Of a stretch of 43,382 bases of DNA, positions 8,270 to 16,705 are shown one piece after another (within the stretch, counting starts at the first letter, position 1; every line of letters begins with the position of its first letter). A program made the position numbers and the translations under genes. Source of the DNA: Lachnospiraceae bacterium (lineage in GTDB: Bacteria > Bacillota > Clostridia > Lachnospirales > Lachnospiraceae); the NCBI GenBank assembly GCA_017440575.1, contig JAFSGY010000080.1, forward strand, positions 1 through 43,382, given 5' to 3'. The notes under the pieces were generated by a model. That model saw only the letters and a list, made by a program, of their open reading frames with translations. It was not told the origin of the DNA and made no database searches.

Positions 8270-9637
8270 ATGAAACTATATGATAAAGCTAAGATAGACT
8301 GGAAGAATCTTCTGTTTGATAATAAGGCGATATTTGTGTTGTTATTTCCAATTATTGTGGAACAGCTTCTGAATTCCTTTATGGGGATGATAGATACTAT
8401 GATGGTAAGTACTGTGGGAAGTGAAGCAATCTCTGCGGTTTCCTTGGTGGACTCGCTGAATAATCTTGTCATTCAGGTCTTTTCAGCTATGGCAGCAGGG
8501 GCGGCGATTATCTGTTCTCAGTATCTTGGAAGTGGTGATAAGAAGGCTTGTAATAAGGCGGCAAGACAGGTTGTGCTTACTGTATTTTTTATATCTATGG
8601 TGTTGATGGTGATATGCTTGATAGGAAGGGAGTCTTTACTCTACCTTATATTTGGAAATGTGGAAGAGGCAGTTATGGAGAATTCACTGGTATATTTTTT
8701 GGTAACGGTGCTGTCTTATCCTTTTTTAGCTCTATTTAATGTAGGAGCAGCATTTTATCGCGCATGTGGAGATTCAAAATTTCCAATGAAGGTGTCCATT
8801 ATCTCAAATATAATCAACATAGTAGGAAATGCATTTTTTATTTATGTCTGTCACTGGGGTGTAGGAGGAGCAGCATTTGCAACCTTATTGTCGAGAATGT
8901 TCTGCACTATTGTTATATTTTATTGTCTTCGCAAACAGAAGCAGGTTATTGTAATACGTGATTATATGAAGCTCAGACCTGACTGGCCTTTGATATGGAA
9001 GATTATGGCAATAGGAATTCCGGCTGGTATTGAAAATGGCATGTTTCAGTTTGGCAAGCTTGCCATTCAGTCCACGGTATCGGCTATGGGAACAACTGCG
9101 ATTGCGGCACAGGCGATGACAAATATTATGGAAAATGTGAATGGTATCGCAGGTATTGGTGTAGGAATCGGTCTGATGACAGTCATTGGACAGTGCATGG
9201 GTGCAGGAAGAAAAGAAGAAGCTAAGTACTATATGGTAAAGTTTATTGGAATTGGAGAGGTGGCGATTATACTTTCCTGTCTGTTTGCCTTTGCAATTAC
9301 TAAGCCGGTAACATGGCTTGCAGGCATGGAACCAGAGAGTGCTGCCATGTGCTTTGAGATGGTTACTGCAATTACCATCGTGAAACCGTTATTCTGGGTA
9401 GGTTCGTTTGTCATCGCCTATGGATTAAGAGCCGCAGGAGATGTAAGCTTTTCTATGATTGTATCAACGGCTACTATGTGGTGTTGTAGAGTTGCACTTT
9501 GCGTTTTTCTGGTAAAGGTATTTCATTTTGGTCCAATGGCAGTGTGGATTGGTATGTTTGCAGACTGGATGATTCGAAGTATTATTTTTGGGGCGCGATT
9601 CCTAAGTGGCAAATGGTTGAAGAATCAGGTAATCTAA
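8270..9637 (+). CDS. MATE-family multidrug/cation antiporter
   Basis: The product (455 aa) has the 12-helix layout of the multidrug and toxic compound extrusion family, made of two similar halves. Recognisable signatures are the N-terminal 'FPIIVEQLLNSFMGMIDTMMVS' region (read here in two parts: PIIVEQLLNSFMGMIDT then MMVS) with VGSEAISAVSLVDS, and the second-half IGIPAGIENGMFQFGK with TTAIAAQAMTN. Such proteins export drugs or metabolites in exchange for Na+ or H+. An in-frame ATG at 8255 is possible, but GAGGT at 8257-8261 stands 8 bases before ATG 8270, which I prefer. It is divergent from trkA and has no obvious partner gene. The substrate cannot be predicted. Confidence 0.9.
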   Translation: MKLYDKAKIDWKNLLFDNKAIFVLLFPIIVEQLLNSFMGMIDTMMVSTVGSEAISAVSLVDSLNNLVIQVFSAMAAGAAIICSQYLGSGDKKACNKAARQVVLTVFFISMVLMVICLIGRESLLYLIFGNVEEAVMENSLVYFLVTVLSYPFLALFNVGAAFYRACGDSKFPMKVSIISNIINIVGNAFFIYVCHWGVGGAAFATLLSRMFCTIVIFYCLRKQKQVIVIRDYMKLRPDWPLIWKIMAIGIPAGIENGMFQFGKLAIQSTVSAMGTTAIAAQAMTNIMENVNGIAGIGVGIGLMTVIGQCMGAGRKEEAKYYMVKFIGIGEVAIILSCLFAFAITKPVTWLAGMEPESAAMCFEMVTAITIVKPLFWVGSFVIAYGLRAAGDVSFSMIVSTATMWCCRVALCVFLVKVFHFGPMAVWIGMFADWMIRSIIFGARFLSGKWLKNQVI

Positions 9638-9761
9638 TATGTTGTTAAAAGAGAGCAACTTGATTTTATATTTTCTTATGGAAAAAGTATGAGAAAGTGC
9701 TAATATTAGGAAGGTAGAAAAGGGAACTATAGGTAATATGCATGGTGAAAAGGGAAATGGA

Positions 9762-11072
9762 ATGAGAAAAAAAGATAGGTATTTGTATTTAACGACTTTA
9801 TTACTTGCTTTAGGTGTCACAGGCTGTATGAGAATGCCGGGTGAGGATTCTGCGCAAGTATTCATGTCAGAAAGTGTAGAGGAAACAAATTCAGAAGTTC
9901 TGATAGAACAATTAGATGTGCCTATGACTATGACAACAGAGGTTGAGACACAACAGGATGAAATAGAAACAGTGGAAGAGCCAGAGCCGCAGGAAGTAAG
10001 CCTTGTGATGGTTGGTGATATTCTTATGCACACGAAGGTATATGAGAGTGGACTTATGGAAGATGGTAGTTATAACTATGACCACATGTTTGCACAGGTT
10101 AAAACAGACATTGAGGAAGCGGATATTGCAATCGTGAATCAGGAGGTTATTCTTGGTGGAAGAGAGTTGGGGCTTTCTGGTTATCCGGCATTTAATGCAG
10201 CTTTCGAGGTTGGTGACAGCCTTGTAGATGCAGGCTTTGATGTGATTTTACATGCAACGAATCATGCCCTTGATAAAGGAAAAAAGGGATTGCTCAACTG
10301 TATTCAGTTCTGGGAGGAGCAGTATCCGGATATTGCGGTGTTGGGAATCCACGAATCGGAAGAGGATGCACAGGAGATTTATGTGCAGGAGATAAATGGA
10401 ATTCGAGTTGCAATACTAAATTATACTTACGGGACAAATGGTATTGCATTACCAAAAGATATGCCGTATGCGGTGGAACTATGGGATGAAAAACAAATTG
10501 CAGATGATGTGGTAAGAGCAAAAGAAATAGCAGATTTTATTGTTGTGTGTCCTCATTGGGGAACAGAGTATGTTCTTGAAGAAACTGCAGATCAGAGAAA
10601 AAAGGCACAGTTTCTTGCAGATCTAGGAGTAGATTTGGTTATTGGGACACATCCACATGTGGTAGAACCGGTAAAGTGGGTAAGCGGAGCAGAAGGCAAT
10701 CAGATGTTAGTGTATTACTCTATTGGAAACTTTATTAATGCAACAAGTGGTACTGGAAATGGAAAAGCTGCACGTATGTTAGGTGCAATGGCAGAGGTAA
10801 CAATCGCCATGAATGAAGAAACACAGGAGGCATATATTAGTGAATATGGTATAGAGCCGCTTGTGACTCATAATGTATCTGGCAGTGGGCAGATAACTAC
10901 ATATAAGCTTGTTGATTATACAGAAGAGCTTGCCAAACAGAATGAGATGATATATCAGGATAGAACTTTTTCCAAAGCTTATTGTGAAGATATTAGCAGT
11001 ACCGTTTTTGGAGATTTATATATAGAACAAGAGGAAGGAACAGAAGAAGATGATTATAGCGATGGAGAATGA
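9762..11072 (+). CDS. CapA-family (PGA_cap) lipoprotein
   Basis: This is a secreted, lipid-anchored protein of the CapA/poly-gamma-glutamate synthesis family, which has a calcineurin-like metallophosphatase fold. A short basic N-terminus and hydrophobic stretch lead to the lipobox VTGC (cysteine about residue 22), then an acidic linker of about 60 residues. The CapA core runs from VMVGDILMHTKVYESG through NQEV, HATNHALDKGK, CPHWGTEY and GTHPHVVEPVKW to YSIGNF; Asp, His and Asn residues in these blocks form the family's metal site. ATG 9738 is in frame, but AAGGG 7 bases before ATG 9762 supports the shorter form. No capBC genes are nearby, so capsule synthesis is not supported; a cell-envelope hydrolase role is likely. 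The next gene overlaps its end by 23 bases. Confidence 0.88.
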   Translation: MRKKDRYLYLTTLLLALGVTGCMRMPGEDSAQVFMSESVEETNSEVLIEQLDVPMTMTTEVETQQDEIETVEEPEPQEVSLVMVGDILMHTKVYESGLMEDGSYNYDHMFAQVKTDIEEADIAIVNQEVILGGRELGLSGYPAFNAAFEVGDSLVDAGFDVILHATNHALDKGKKGLLNCIQFWEEQYPDIAVLGIHESEEDAQEIYVQEINGIRVAILNYTYGTNGIALPKDMPYAVELWDEKQIADDVVRAKEIADFIVVCPHWGTEYVLEETADQRKKAQFLADLGVDLVIGTHPHVVEPVKWVSGAEGNQMLVYYSIGNFINATSGTGNGKAARMLGAMAEVTIAMNEETQEAYISEYGIEPLVTHNVSGSGQITTYKLVDYTEELAKQNEMIYQDRTFSKAYCEDISSTVFGDLYIEQEEGTEEDDYSDGE

Positions 11073-12195
11073 GGAAGAACGGCCTGAGAAGGAACGAGCC
11101 ATTGTACAAACGATGAAAGGACTTGTAAGCTTTCCGATGGCGGAGTCAGAAGAATTGATTGATATGGAGAGAAATCTGAAAAGTGCACAGCGCATTATCA
11201 GTCATATGGGAAGCCAGATTCAGGATTTATTAGATTATACAAAAATGGAAAAGGGATTGCGAAAACCTAAAAAACAATCCTTTTCCATGGAGGATTTCCG
11301 TAAGCAGATAGAATATCTGCTCCAGCCAATGTGTGAAGATAAAAATCTTACATATGAGATTGATTTTAGCAAAATGGAGGATGTATCCATAAAAACAGAT
11401 AAAGGAATGCTGGTGCAGTTATTTTGGCAGCTTTTAGATAACGCGGCTCAGTATTCTGATGAGGGCGATAAGATTTTATTTGAAGCATATACAGTTGCGT
11501 TGTCCTCAAAGGAGATTACTAACTGCTTTGTTGTGAGAGACAATGGAGTGGGTATGAGTAAGTCATTTTTAGAGCATGTGTTTGAACCTTTTATGCGAGA
11601 GAAAAATAAAATGTCGAATCTTGTAGATGGGACAGGTTTGGGGTTGTACATTGTTCGTCAGCTTGTAAAATTAATGAATGGTGAAATACAGATAGAGTCA
11701 GAGGTAGATAGGGGAACAAGTGTTACGGTAAAGCTGACCTTTCCGATTTGTAAAAGTGCGAATAAAGGAAGAACTGTAAAACAAGAGGACTTGTCCATAT
11801 TAAAAGGAAAAAGAGTTATCCTATGTGAAGAGAATCCTGAAAATGAAGAACAAACGCGCAGATGTTTGGAAAAGGCAGGAATGATTGTAGAGGTAGCTGA
11901 GAATGGGCAGGAAGTAATTGAACGGTTTCAGCAAAGTGAACCCTATTACTATGATGTGATTCTGATAAACGTCAGAATGTCAGGTATGAATGGATTTGAA
12001 ATAACAAATGGAATTCGTCAGTTGGATAGAAATGATGCTTATTTGATACCGATCATTGCACTTATTGTGGATACCTATGATGAGAGCATTGCAACACCAA
12101 TTGCTGGAGGTATGGATGCACAAATAGAAGAGCCGATTGACATTAGCGAATTATTAGTGCCTTTGCGCGAATTTTGGGAAAAATACAAAGAATAA
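11050..12195 (+). CDS. Degenerate hybrid histidine kinase-like protein
   Basis: The 381-aa cytosolic product keeps the shape of a hybrid sensor kinase without its phosphotransfer chemistry. Residues about 12-68 resemble the dimerisation helices; aligned by eye with the intact kinase at 23051, the phospho-acceptor histidine position is Arg17. The ATPase domain looks intact: N-box LLDNAAQYS, G1 RDNGVGM, G2 DGTGLGLYIV. The receiver domain (about 254-375) has Glu-Glu for the acidic pair (VILCEEN), Asn307 at the phospho-Asp position (ILINVRM), and Glu361 for the conserved lysine (QIEEPID). There is no membrane segment. It overlaps the CapA-like gene by 23 bases, so production is coupled. It may act as an ATP-dependent scaffold or modulate other kinases; that role is inference. 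Confidence 0.8.
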   Translation: MIIAMENEEERPEKERAIVQTMKGLVSFPMAESEELIDMERNLKSAQRIISHMGSQIQDLLDYTKMEKGLRKPKKQSFSMEDFRKQIEYLLQPMCEDKNLTYEIDFSKMEDVSIKTDKGMLVQLFWQLLDNAAQYSDEGDKILFEAYTVALSSKEITNCFVVRDNGVGMSKSFLEHVFEPFMREKNKMSNLVDGTGLGLYIVRQLVKLMNGEIQIESEVDRGTSVTVKLTFPICKSANKGRTVKQEDLSILKGKRVILCEENPENEEQTRRCLEKAGMIVEVAENGQEVIERFQQSEPYYYDVILINVRMSGMNGFEITNGIRQLDRNDAYLIPIIALIVDTYDESIATPIAGGMDAQIEEPIDISELLVPLREFWEKYKE

Positions 12196-12283
12196 AAGAA
12201 AATAGTGGAAATTATGTCAACTTTGTGTATACTATTTTATAGACGGAACATTCGTTAAAAATAAAAAATAGGGGAGAGTTGAT

Positions 12284-13762
12284 ATGTTAATTTTACTTAT
12301 TGTAGTGATTCTATTAATTGCATTGTTATGTGCAGGTTATGTAAAGGCGCCACCTGATATGGCTTTTATCATTTCAGGTATTAAGAAAAAGTCTAAGATT
12401 GTGATTGGTAAGGCGAGCATTCGTATTCCGTTCTTTGAGAGACTGGATAAGCTGAATCTGCGTCTGATTCCGATTGACGTAAAGACTAGTAATGCAGTAC
12501 CAACAGCTGATTACATTAACATTAATGTAGATGCAACAGTCAATGTAAAGATTAGTAATGAGCCTGATAAGCTCAGACTTGCTGCTGAGAATTTCCTGAA
12601 CAAAAACACAGAGTATATTGCAAGTGTTGCTAGAGAGGTTCTGGAAGGTAATGTTCGTGAAATCGTTGGTAAGATGAAGCTTGAAGAGATGGTTTCAGAC
12701 CGTCAGAAATTTGCTACTCTTGTAAAAGAGAATGCAGAGCCTGACCTTGCAGCGATGGGACTTGATATCATCAGCTTTAATGTACAGAATTTCGTAGATG
12801 GTAATGAAGTAATTGAGAATCTGGGTATTGATAATATTGTTCGTATCAAGAAATCAGCAGCCATTGCACGAGCAGAGAGTGAGAGAGATATTAAGGTTGC
12901 TCAGGCGAATGCAGATAAGGAGGCGAATGATGCTTCTGTAGCGGCTGAGACAGAGATTGCTAAGAAGCAGAATGAACTTGCTATCAAGAAGTCGGAATTA
13001 CAGATGGAATCTGATACTAAGAAGGCTATGGCAGATGCGGCTTATGAGATTCAGAAGGAAGAACAGCGTAAGACCATCGAAATCGCAACAGCCAATGCTG
13101 ATATTGCAAGACAGGAAAGAGAGATTGAATTGAAGCAGAAGGAGGTTGCTGTTACAGAGCAGGCTTTGGAGGCTGAGATTAAGAAAAAGGCAGAGGCTGA
13201 CAAATATGCAACACAGCAGAGAGCCGATGCCGAGCTGTATCAGAGACAGAAGGATGCAGAGGCAAAACAGTTTGAAGCACAGCGTGAAGCTGAGGCAAGA
13301 AAAGCACAGGCAGAAGCTGACCGTTTTGCGAAAGAACAGGAGGCAGCAGGTATTCGTGCAGTCGGTGAAGCGGAAGCATCTGCAATTCAGGCAAAGGGTA
13401 TTGCGGAAGCAGAAGCTATGGAGAAGAAAGCAGAGGCATATGCAAAGTATAACAAGGCAGCTGTCGCTGAGATGATGATTAAGGTTCTTCCTGATATTGC
13501 AGGTAAGATTGCAGAGCCACTTACCCAGATTGATAAGATTACCATTATTGGTGGTGGAGAAGGAAGCAATGGAGTAGAACAGGTTGCTGGTAATGTTCCG
13601 GCAGTTATGACAAAGCTCTTTGAATCCATGAAGGAAACAACAGGTATTGATCTTGCAGATATTATTAAGGCAGATTCTTATGATGCTGCTGTAAATCGTA
13701 ATATTACCGTAAATGGTCTGGACAGTGTGAATCTTGTTGTAACAGATAAAAAAACAGAATAA
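12284..13762 (+). CDS. Flotillin-like SPFH-domain membrane scaffold protein
   Basis: This 492-aa protein has one N-terminal membrane segment (about residues 2-20), an SPFH/band 7 domain (about 21-190, with APPDMAFIISG at its start) and a long helical region rich in Glu, Ala and Lys (about 190-400, full of 'AEA' steps), the layout of FloT/YuaG-type flotillins. A glycine-containing tail follows. Flotillins oligomerise at the membrane inner face and organise ordered lipid domains that support signalling and secretion proteins. Its start has GGGGAG 6 bases upstream. No NfeD-type partner, which often neighbours flotillin genes, is present. The gene ends at its own terminator and seems to be transcribed alone; a TATACT at 12228-12233 is a possible -10 without a clear -35. 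Confidence 0.93.
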   Translation: MLILLIVVILLIALLCAGYVKAPPDMAFIISGIKKKSKIVIGKASIRIPFFERLDKLNLRLIPIDVKTSNAVPTADYININVDATVNVKISNEPDKLRLAAENFLNKNTEYIASVAREVLEGNVREIVGKMKLEEMVSDRQKFATLVKENAEPDLAAMGLDIISFNVQNFVDGNEVIENLGIDNIVRIKKSAAIARAESERDIKVAQANADKEANDASVAAETEIAKKQNELAIKKSELQMESDTKKAMADAAYEIQKEEQRKTIEIATANADIARQEREIELKQKEVAVTEQALEAEIKKKAEADKYATQQRADAELYQRQKDAEAKQFEAQREAEARKAQAEADRFAKEQEAAGIRAVGEAEASAIQAKGIAEAEAMEKKAEAYAKYNKAAVAEMMIKVLPDIAGKIAEPLTQIDKITIIGGGEGSNGVEQVAGNVPAVMTKLFESMKETTGIDLADIIKADSYDAAVNRNITVNGLDSVNLVVTDKKTE

Positions 13763-13778
13763 TATGATACATATATAT

Positions 13779-13820
13779 AAGAAAGACAGTTTTTGAAAAG
13801 GGCTGTCTTTCTTAATTTTT
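13779..13820 (+). terminator. Terminator of the flotillin gene
   Basis: AAGAAAGACAG (13779-13789) pairs perfectly with CTGTCTTTCTT (13803-13813), an 11-bp stem followed by AATTTTT. Confidence 0.88.
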
Positions 13821-13884
13821 ATGAAATAAAATGAAAAGGGTTAACTTTACATAATATGCGTCGATATATATTATAAAGTATTAT

Positions 13885-14017
13885 GTAACTATTCAGGTAG
13901 GTCGAAACATTTACTGCTGAGACCGTAAGAAAATGATACAGAAAGCAAAAATCTCATCGCTGAAAGCGATTTAAAAAGGATTTTTGCATTGTAATTGTGA
14001 AGGTACTGAATAATTAC
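13885..14017. repeat. 133-bp inverted-repeat-bounded element (MITE-like or structured leader), with 27-bp repeat copy 2
   Basis: The element is bounded by GTAACTATTCAG (13885-13896) and CTGAATAATTAC (14006-14017), inverted copies with one mismatch. Inside it, GCAAAAATC (13945-13953) pairs with GATTTTTGC (13979-13987) around a perfect inner hairpin, ATCGCT/AGCGAT with a GAA loop (13956-13970). Its last 27 bases (13991-14017) match 102-128 at 25 of 27 positions. It has no ORF and lies in the leader of the gene at 14053. It may be a miniature mobile element or a structured RNA leader; the sequence does not decide. Confidence 0.55.
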
Positions 14018-14052
14018 AGCATTATAAAAACAGAAAAAGGGGAGAGACAAGT

Positions 14053-14871
14053 ATGGTAATAAGGGGAACAAGAACATCTCTTGCAAGGGCAAGAATGATT
14101 CGTAGTGCAAGAAGAAGCAGAAGTGGTAAGATGTTTAATAGAAGAACTTCAGGAAATACATCTTCCAGACTGAACAGTTCTTCAAGAACAAATAACACAA
14201 GCGAGACGAAGCAAACCAAGAAGATAGCGTTGTATGAGGAAGTGCAGAAGGCAGCAGACGATATGCAGAAGACTGCAAAAGCTTTGTTAGAACTTGGAAA
14301 AGCCAAGACGGAAACAGCAGCCAAAACAGACAGTGCAACTACGTCAGAAACAGCAAGTAAGACAGACAGCACAACTACGCCGGAAACAGCAACTAAGACA
14401 GATAACACAGCAACGACAACTCAGACAAAAGAAAAGACAGAAGAGGAGCAAAAGAAAGAAATTATTGCCGGTGTGAAGGATTTTGTAGAGCAGTATAACA
14501 TTATTTATAAGAATCTGGATGAGCTTGGTGGCTCGGTTAATACAGTATTTTTAAGCAAGCTAAAACAGCTTATGGGTAATTGTGAGGAAGAATTAAAAAA
14601 GACAGGTGTATCCATTAATAGGGATGGTACATTGTCTGTTACAGCAAAGACCTTAGAAAGTACAGATTTGAATACTTTGAAAGCGGTATATTGCAAGAGT
14701 AATGGAATTGTGGATAAATTAGCAGACAGAGCAGAAAATATTGAGAGCAATGCAGCTTCAACGATTCAGGTTATGAATCGTATGTACGGAACCCAGAGTT
14801 CTTATAATAAGTATGGAACGAGCAGTGCTTATTATGGCAACAATGGAAGCTGGTATAATGCAATCGGATAA
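14053..14871 (+). CDS. Uncharacterised protein with a FliD C-terminus-like region
   Basis: The 272-aa product has three parts. Residues 1-55 are very basic and Ser/Asn rich (RARMIRSARRSRSG), with no signal peptide. Residues about 57-135 form a short helix then a low-complexity Thr/Lys linker containing three 12-residue repeats of the type ETASKTDSTTTP. Residues about 138-240 resemble the C-terminal region of the flagellar cap protein FliD: VKDFVEQYN, a Leu-rich helix, then KTGVSINRDGTLSV and helices. The end is Tyr/Ser/Gly/Asn rich. No flagellar genes are adjacent, and at 272 residues it lacks the FliD N-terminus and hook-binding part. GGGGAG stands 8 bases before the start. The FliD link is recognition by eye and function is unknown. 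Confidence 0.7.
   Translation: MVIRGTRTSLARARMIRSARRSRSGKMFNRRTSGNTSSRLNSSSRTNNTSETKQTKKIALYEEVQKAADDMQKTAKALLELGKAKTETAAKTDSATTSETASKTDSTTTPETATKTDNTATTTQTKEKTEEEQKKEIIAGVKDFVEQYNIIYKNLDELGGSVNTVFLSKLKQLMGNCEEELKKTGVSINRDGTLSVTAKTLESTDLNTLKAVYCKSNGIVDKLADRAENIESNAASTIQVMNRMYGTQSSYNKYGTSSAYYGNNGSWYNAIG
14311..14418 (+). repeat. Three 36-bp tandem repeats inside the gene
   Basis: Three in-frame units start at 14311, 14347 and 14383, each beginning GAAACAGCA and encoding ETA.KTD plus a Ser/Asn, Thr and Ala tail. Such in-frame repeats can change copy number between strains by slippage, altering linker length. Confidence 0.85.
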
Positions 14872-14895
14872 AGGTATAAGGATTAGAAAAGAAAG

Positions 14896-14937
14896 AATCC
14901 GTCCCCGTATTAGGAACGGATTTTTTTCTTTTCTTTT
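14896..14937. terminator. Bidirectional terminator between convergent genes
   Basis: AATCCGTCCC (14896-14905) pairs with GGAACGGATT (14923-14932), 9 of 10, followed by a T-run. The TAA stop of the minus-strand cyclase (14910-14912) lies in the loop. Confidence 0.8.
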
Positions 14938-16508
14938 TTATTGATATACATACTTTTATCAGCTCTGCTTTGTGTATCATCTAGCTTTTTGTCAATGGAA
15001 GAATCAAAAACAGCATATCCGTATGCTATTTGCATATGGATGTTTTTTTGCCTTGCATTGAAAGAATCGATAGACCATTCCATAAGATTGAAATAGTAAC
15101 GAAAATCAAAATGTGATGCCTTTTCAATAATTACCACAAATTCATCACCGCCTACACGATAGCATTTACCTACATGTGCAAAGGTGTTGGAAATGATTTT
15201 TGCGGAGTTGACAATGTATTCGTCACCAATATTGTGTCCGAGTGTGTCATTAATCTGTTTCAGATTATTTAAGTCGAGATTAATTATGGCAATATCGTCC
15301 GGTGAAGAAGATAGTATCTCGAAGTCACGGTGAAAGGCAGTACGGTTTGACATTTTTGTCATCTGGTCTGTAAAGGCAAGACGTTGATAAGTATTGGCTT
15401 TTCTTCCGAGTTTCATAAGAGATGCTGAGTCTTTAACGGATGTGAAGCCAAGAATAATAACATAAAGTAAAAAACCGACACGACCAAAGGTGTTGCAATC
15501 TCTGAAACCAAGATAGAAGGCAAAGAGATCTAATCCGGAGGCAATAGCACAGATACAAATACAGAGTAAATGTATTTTGACATTTGTAGAATTATGCCGT
15601 TTTTTTAACAGCTTAATAGAGCAGTATAGTACAAGTGCTAATAAAATGATTATCATAATATGTGTTGACCATAAAGTATTGCGTAAGTCCACCAATTTGA
15701 ACATTTGTAGGATGAGGCAAAGGGCTATTTGAATGACATCTGCAATACAGTAGATATCCCATATTTTGCTATTGTCCTCATAATGTGATTTTACAAATAA
15801 TGCAAATGGTAAAGGCAGTAGCATGAGCGAAATAAAAGCAATATAAGAACTAATAATATTGTTTCTCATCAGTAAAACGGAGAAGCTGCTTTCGTTGGCT
15901 GACCAAACGGATAGAAAAATTGCAAAAACACCAAGCTGAAGAAGGTTCAGCTTAATAGGCAGATGGAAACGGATATAAAGCCAATAGATAATCATACATA
16001 TGCCAATGCATAAAATGATAAAGCAAAGTAAAAAGGAAGTAATATTTTCATTGATTATTTGAGATACGATTGCCGGAATACTGCCAGAGTAGAATTCAGG
16101 AATCTTTTCGGCATACCCGTCATAGGGTGATGTAAAATTAATAATCAAATGACAGTCTGCTTTGGGAAGTGTTACGAAGTTCCAATTATAACCGGATGTA
16201 ACGGCAAACGGATTATTGTTATTAATCGGATATTCATAAATTAGCAAATTGTCGCAATAGATAGTCACATCCTGATGTATAGTATAAAATGCCAGTACAT
16301 TGTTGATAGTGGGGATGGAAGAGATATCACCTTCCAATGTAACGACATCTCCATGAGGACGTATCAGATAATCATCCCACAGAACGACATCACTGGAAGA
16401 AACATATTGTCTTGTATTATGGGTTGCATCAAAGATGCCAATATAAGTTAAAAAGAAGAAAGCAAAAAAGAATAGAATGGTATATATTATAAAATAAGTT
16501 TTTTTCAT
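14910..16508 (-). CDS. Membrane diguanylate cyclase, 7TM-type sensor with GGDEF
   Basis: This 532-aa protein should synthesise cyclic di-GMP in response to an outside signal. After one N-terminal membrane segment (about 5-25) comes an extracytoplasmic domain of about 140 residues, then seven closely spaced hydrophobic segments (about 165-375), the layout of 7TMR-DISM receptors. A GGDEF domain ends the protein: DQMTKMSNRTAFHRD opens it, INLDLNNLKQINDTLGHNIGDEY supplies the metal Asp and substrate-binding residues, and the active site RVGGDEF is intact (453-457). The RxxD inhibitory site is absent, so feedback by the product through that site is unlikely. AGGAG precedes ATG 16508. It converges on the FliD-like gene and diverges from the AI-2E transporter gene. 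Confidence 0.88.
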   Translation of the reverse strand: MKKTYFIIYTILFFFAFFFLTYIGIFDATHNTRQYVSSSDVVLWDDYLIRPHGDVVTLEGDISSIPTINNVLAFYTIHQDVTIYCDNLLIYEYPINNNNPFAVTSGYNWNFVTLPKADCHLIINFTSPYDGYAEKIPEFYSGSIPAIVSQIINENITSFLLCFIILCIGICMIIYWLYIRFHLPIKLNLLQLGVFAIFLSVWSANESSFSVLLMRNNIISSYIAFISLMLLPLPFALFVKSHYEDNSKIWDIYCIADVIQIALCLILQMFKLVDLRNTLWSTHIMIIILLALVLYCSIKLLKKRHNSTNVKIHLLCICICAIASGLDLFAFYLGFRDCNTFGRVGFLLYVIILGFTSVKDSASLMKLGRKANTYQRLAFTDQMTKMSNRTAFHRDFEILSSSPDDIAIINLDLNNLKQINDTLGHNIGDEYIVNSAKIISNTFAHVGKCYRVGGDEFVVIIEKASHFDFRYYFNLMEWSIDSFNARQKNIHMQIAYGYAVFDSSIDKKLDDTQSRADKSMYINKKEKKKIRS

Positions 16509-16558
16509 TTTAATCTCCTGCTTGTAAAATTGTCAAATAGATGGACATATTTTATTTC

Positions 16559-16564
16559 ATTATA
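16559..16564 (-). promoter_or_regulatory. Candidate -10 box of the membrane cyclase gene
   Basis: A perfect TATAAT is present on the minus strand 50 bases ahead of the start codon. No good -35 box is seen at 16-18 bases, so an activator may be needed or the match may be chance in AT-rich DNA. Confidence 0.35.
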
Positions 16565-16646
16565 GCACTTTTTTTGAGGCTATACCATTAAAAATAAGAA
16601 AATATAAAATATGAAATTAATTTATACATATTTTAGAAAAATAACC

Positions 16647-16675
16647 TTGCACAGTATTTATAGAATGAATAAAAT
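16647..16675 (+). promoter_or_regulatory. Sigma-A-type promoter of the AI-2E transporter gene
   Basis: TTGCAC (16647-16652) is followed after 17 bases by TAAAAT (16670-16675). Transcription would start near 16682, before the GAGGAG ribosome binding site that selects ATG 16706. Confidence 0.7.
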
Positions 16676-16705
16676 AGAAATAGAATGAAAAATGAGGAGC
16701 GGAAC

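Noticed and set aside
13179-13629. Open frames opposite the flotillin gene
   Set aside because: They lie over the repetitive Glu/Ala-coding region, where the opposite strand is stop-poor by composition; no ribosome binding site or recognisable product.
14022-14408. 128-codon frame on the minus strand opposite the FliD-like gene
   Set aside because: It mirrors the Thr/Lys/Ala low-complexity repeats, giving a Val/Leu/Ser-rich sequence typical of a shadow frame, and would cross the repeat element.
14311-14418. 36-bp repeats as a possible CRISPR array
   Set aside because: Units are directly adjacent without spacers and keep the reading frame of a protein linker.
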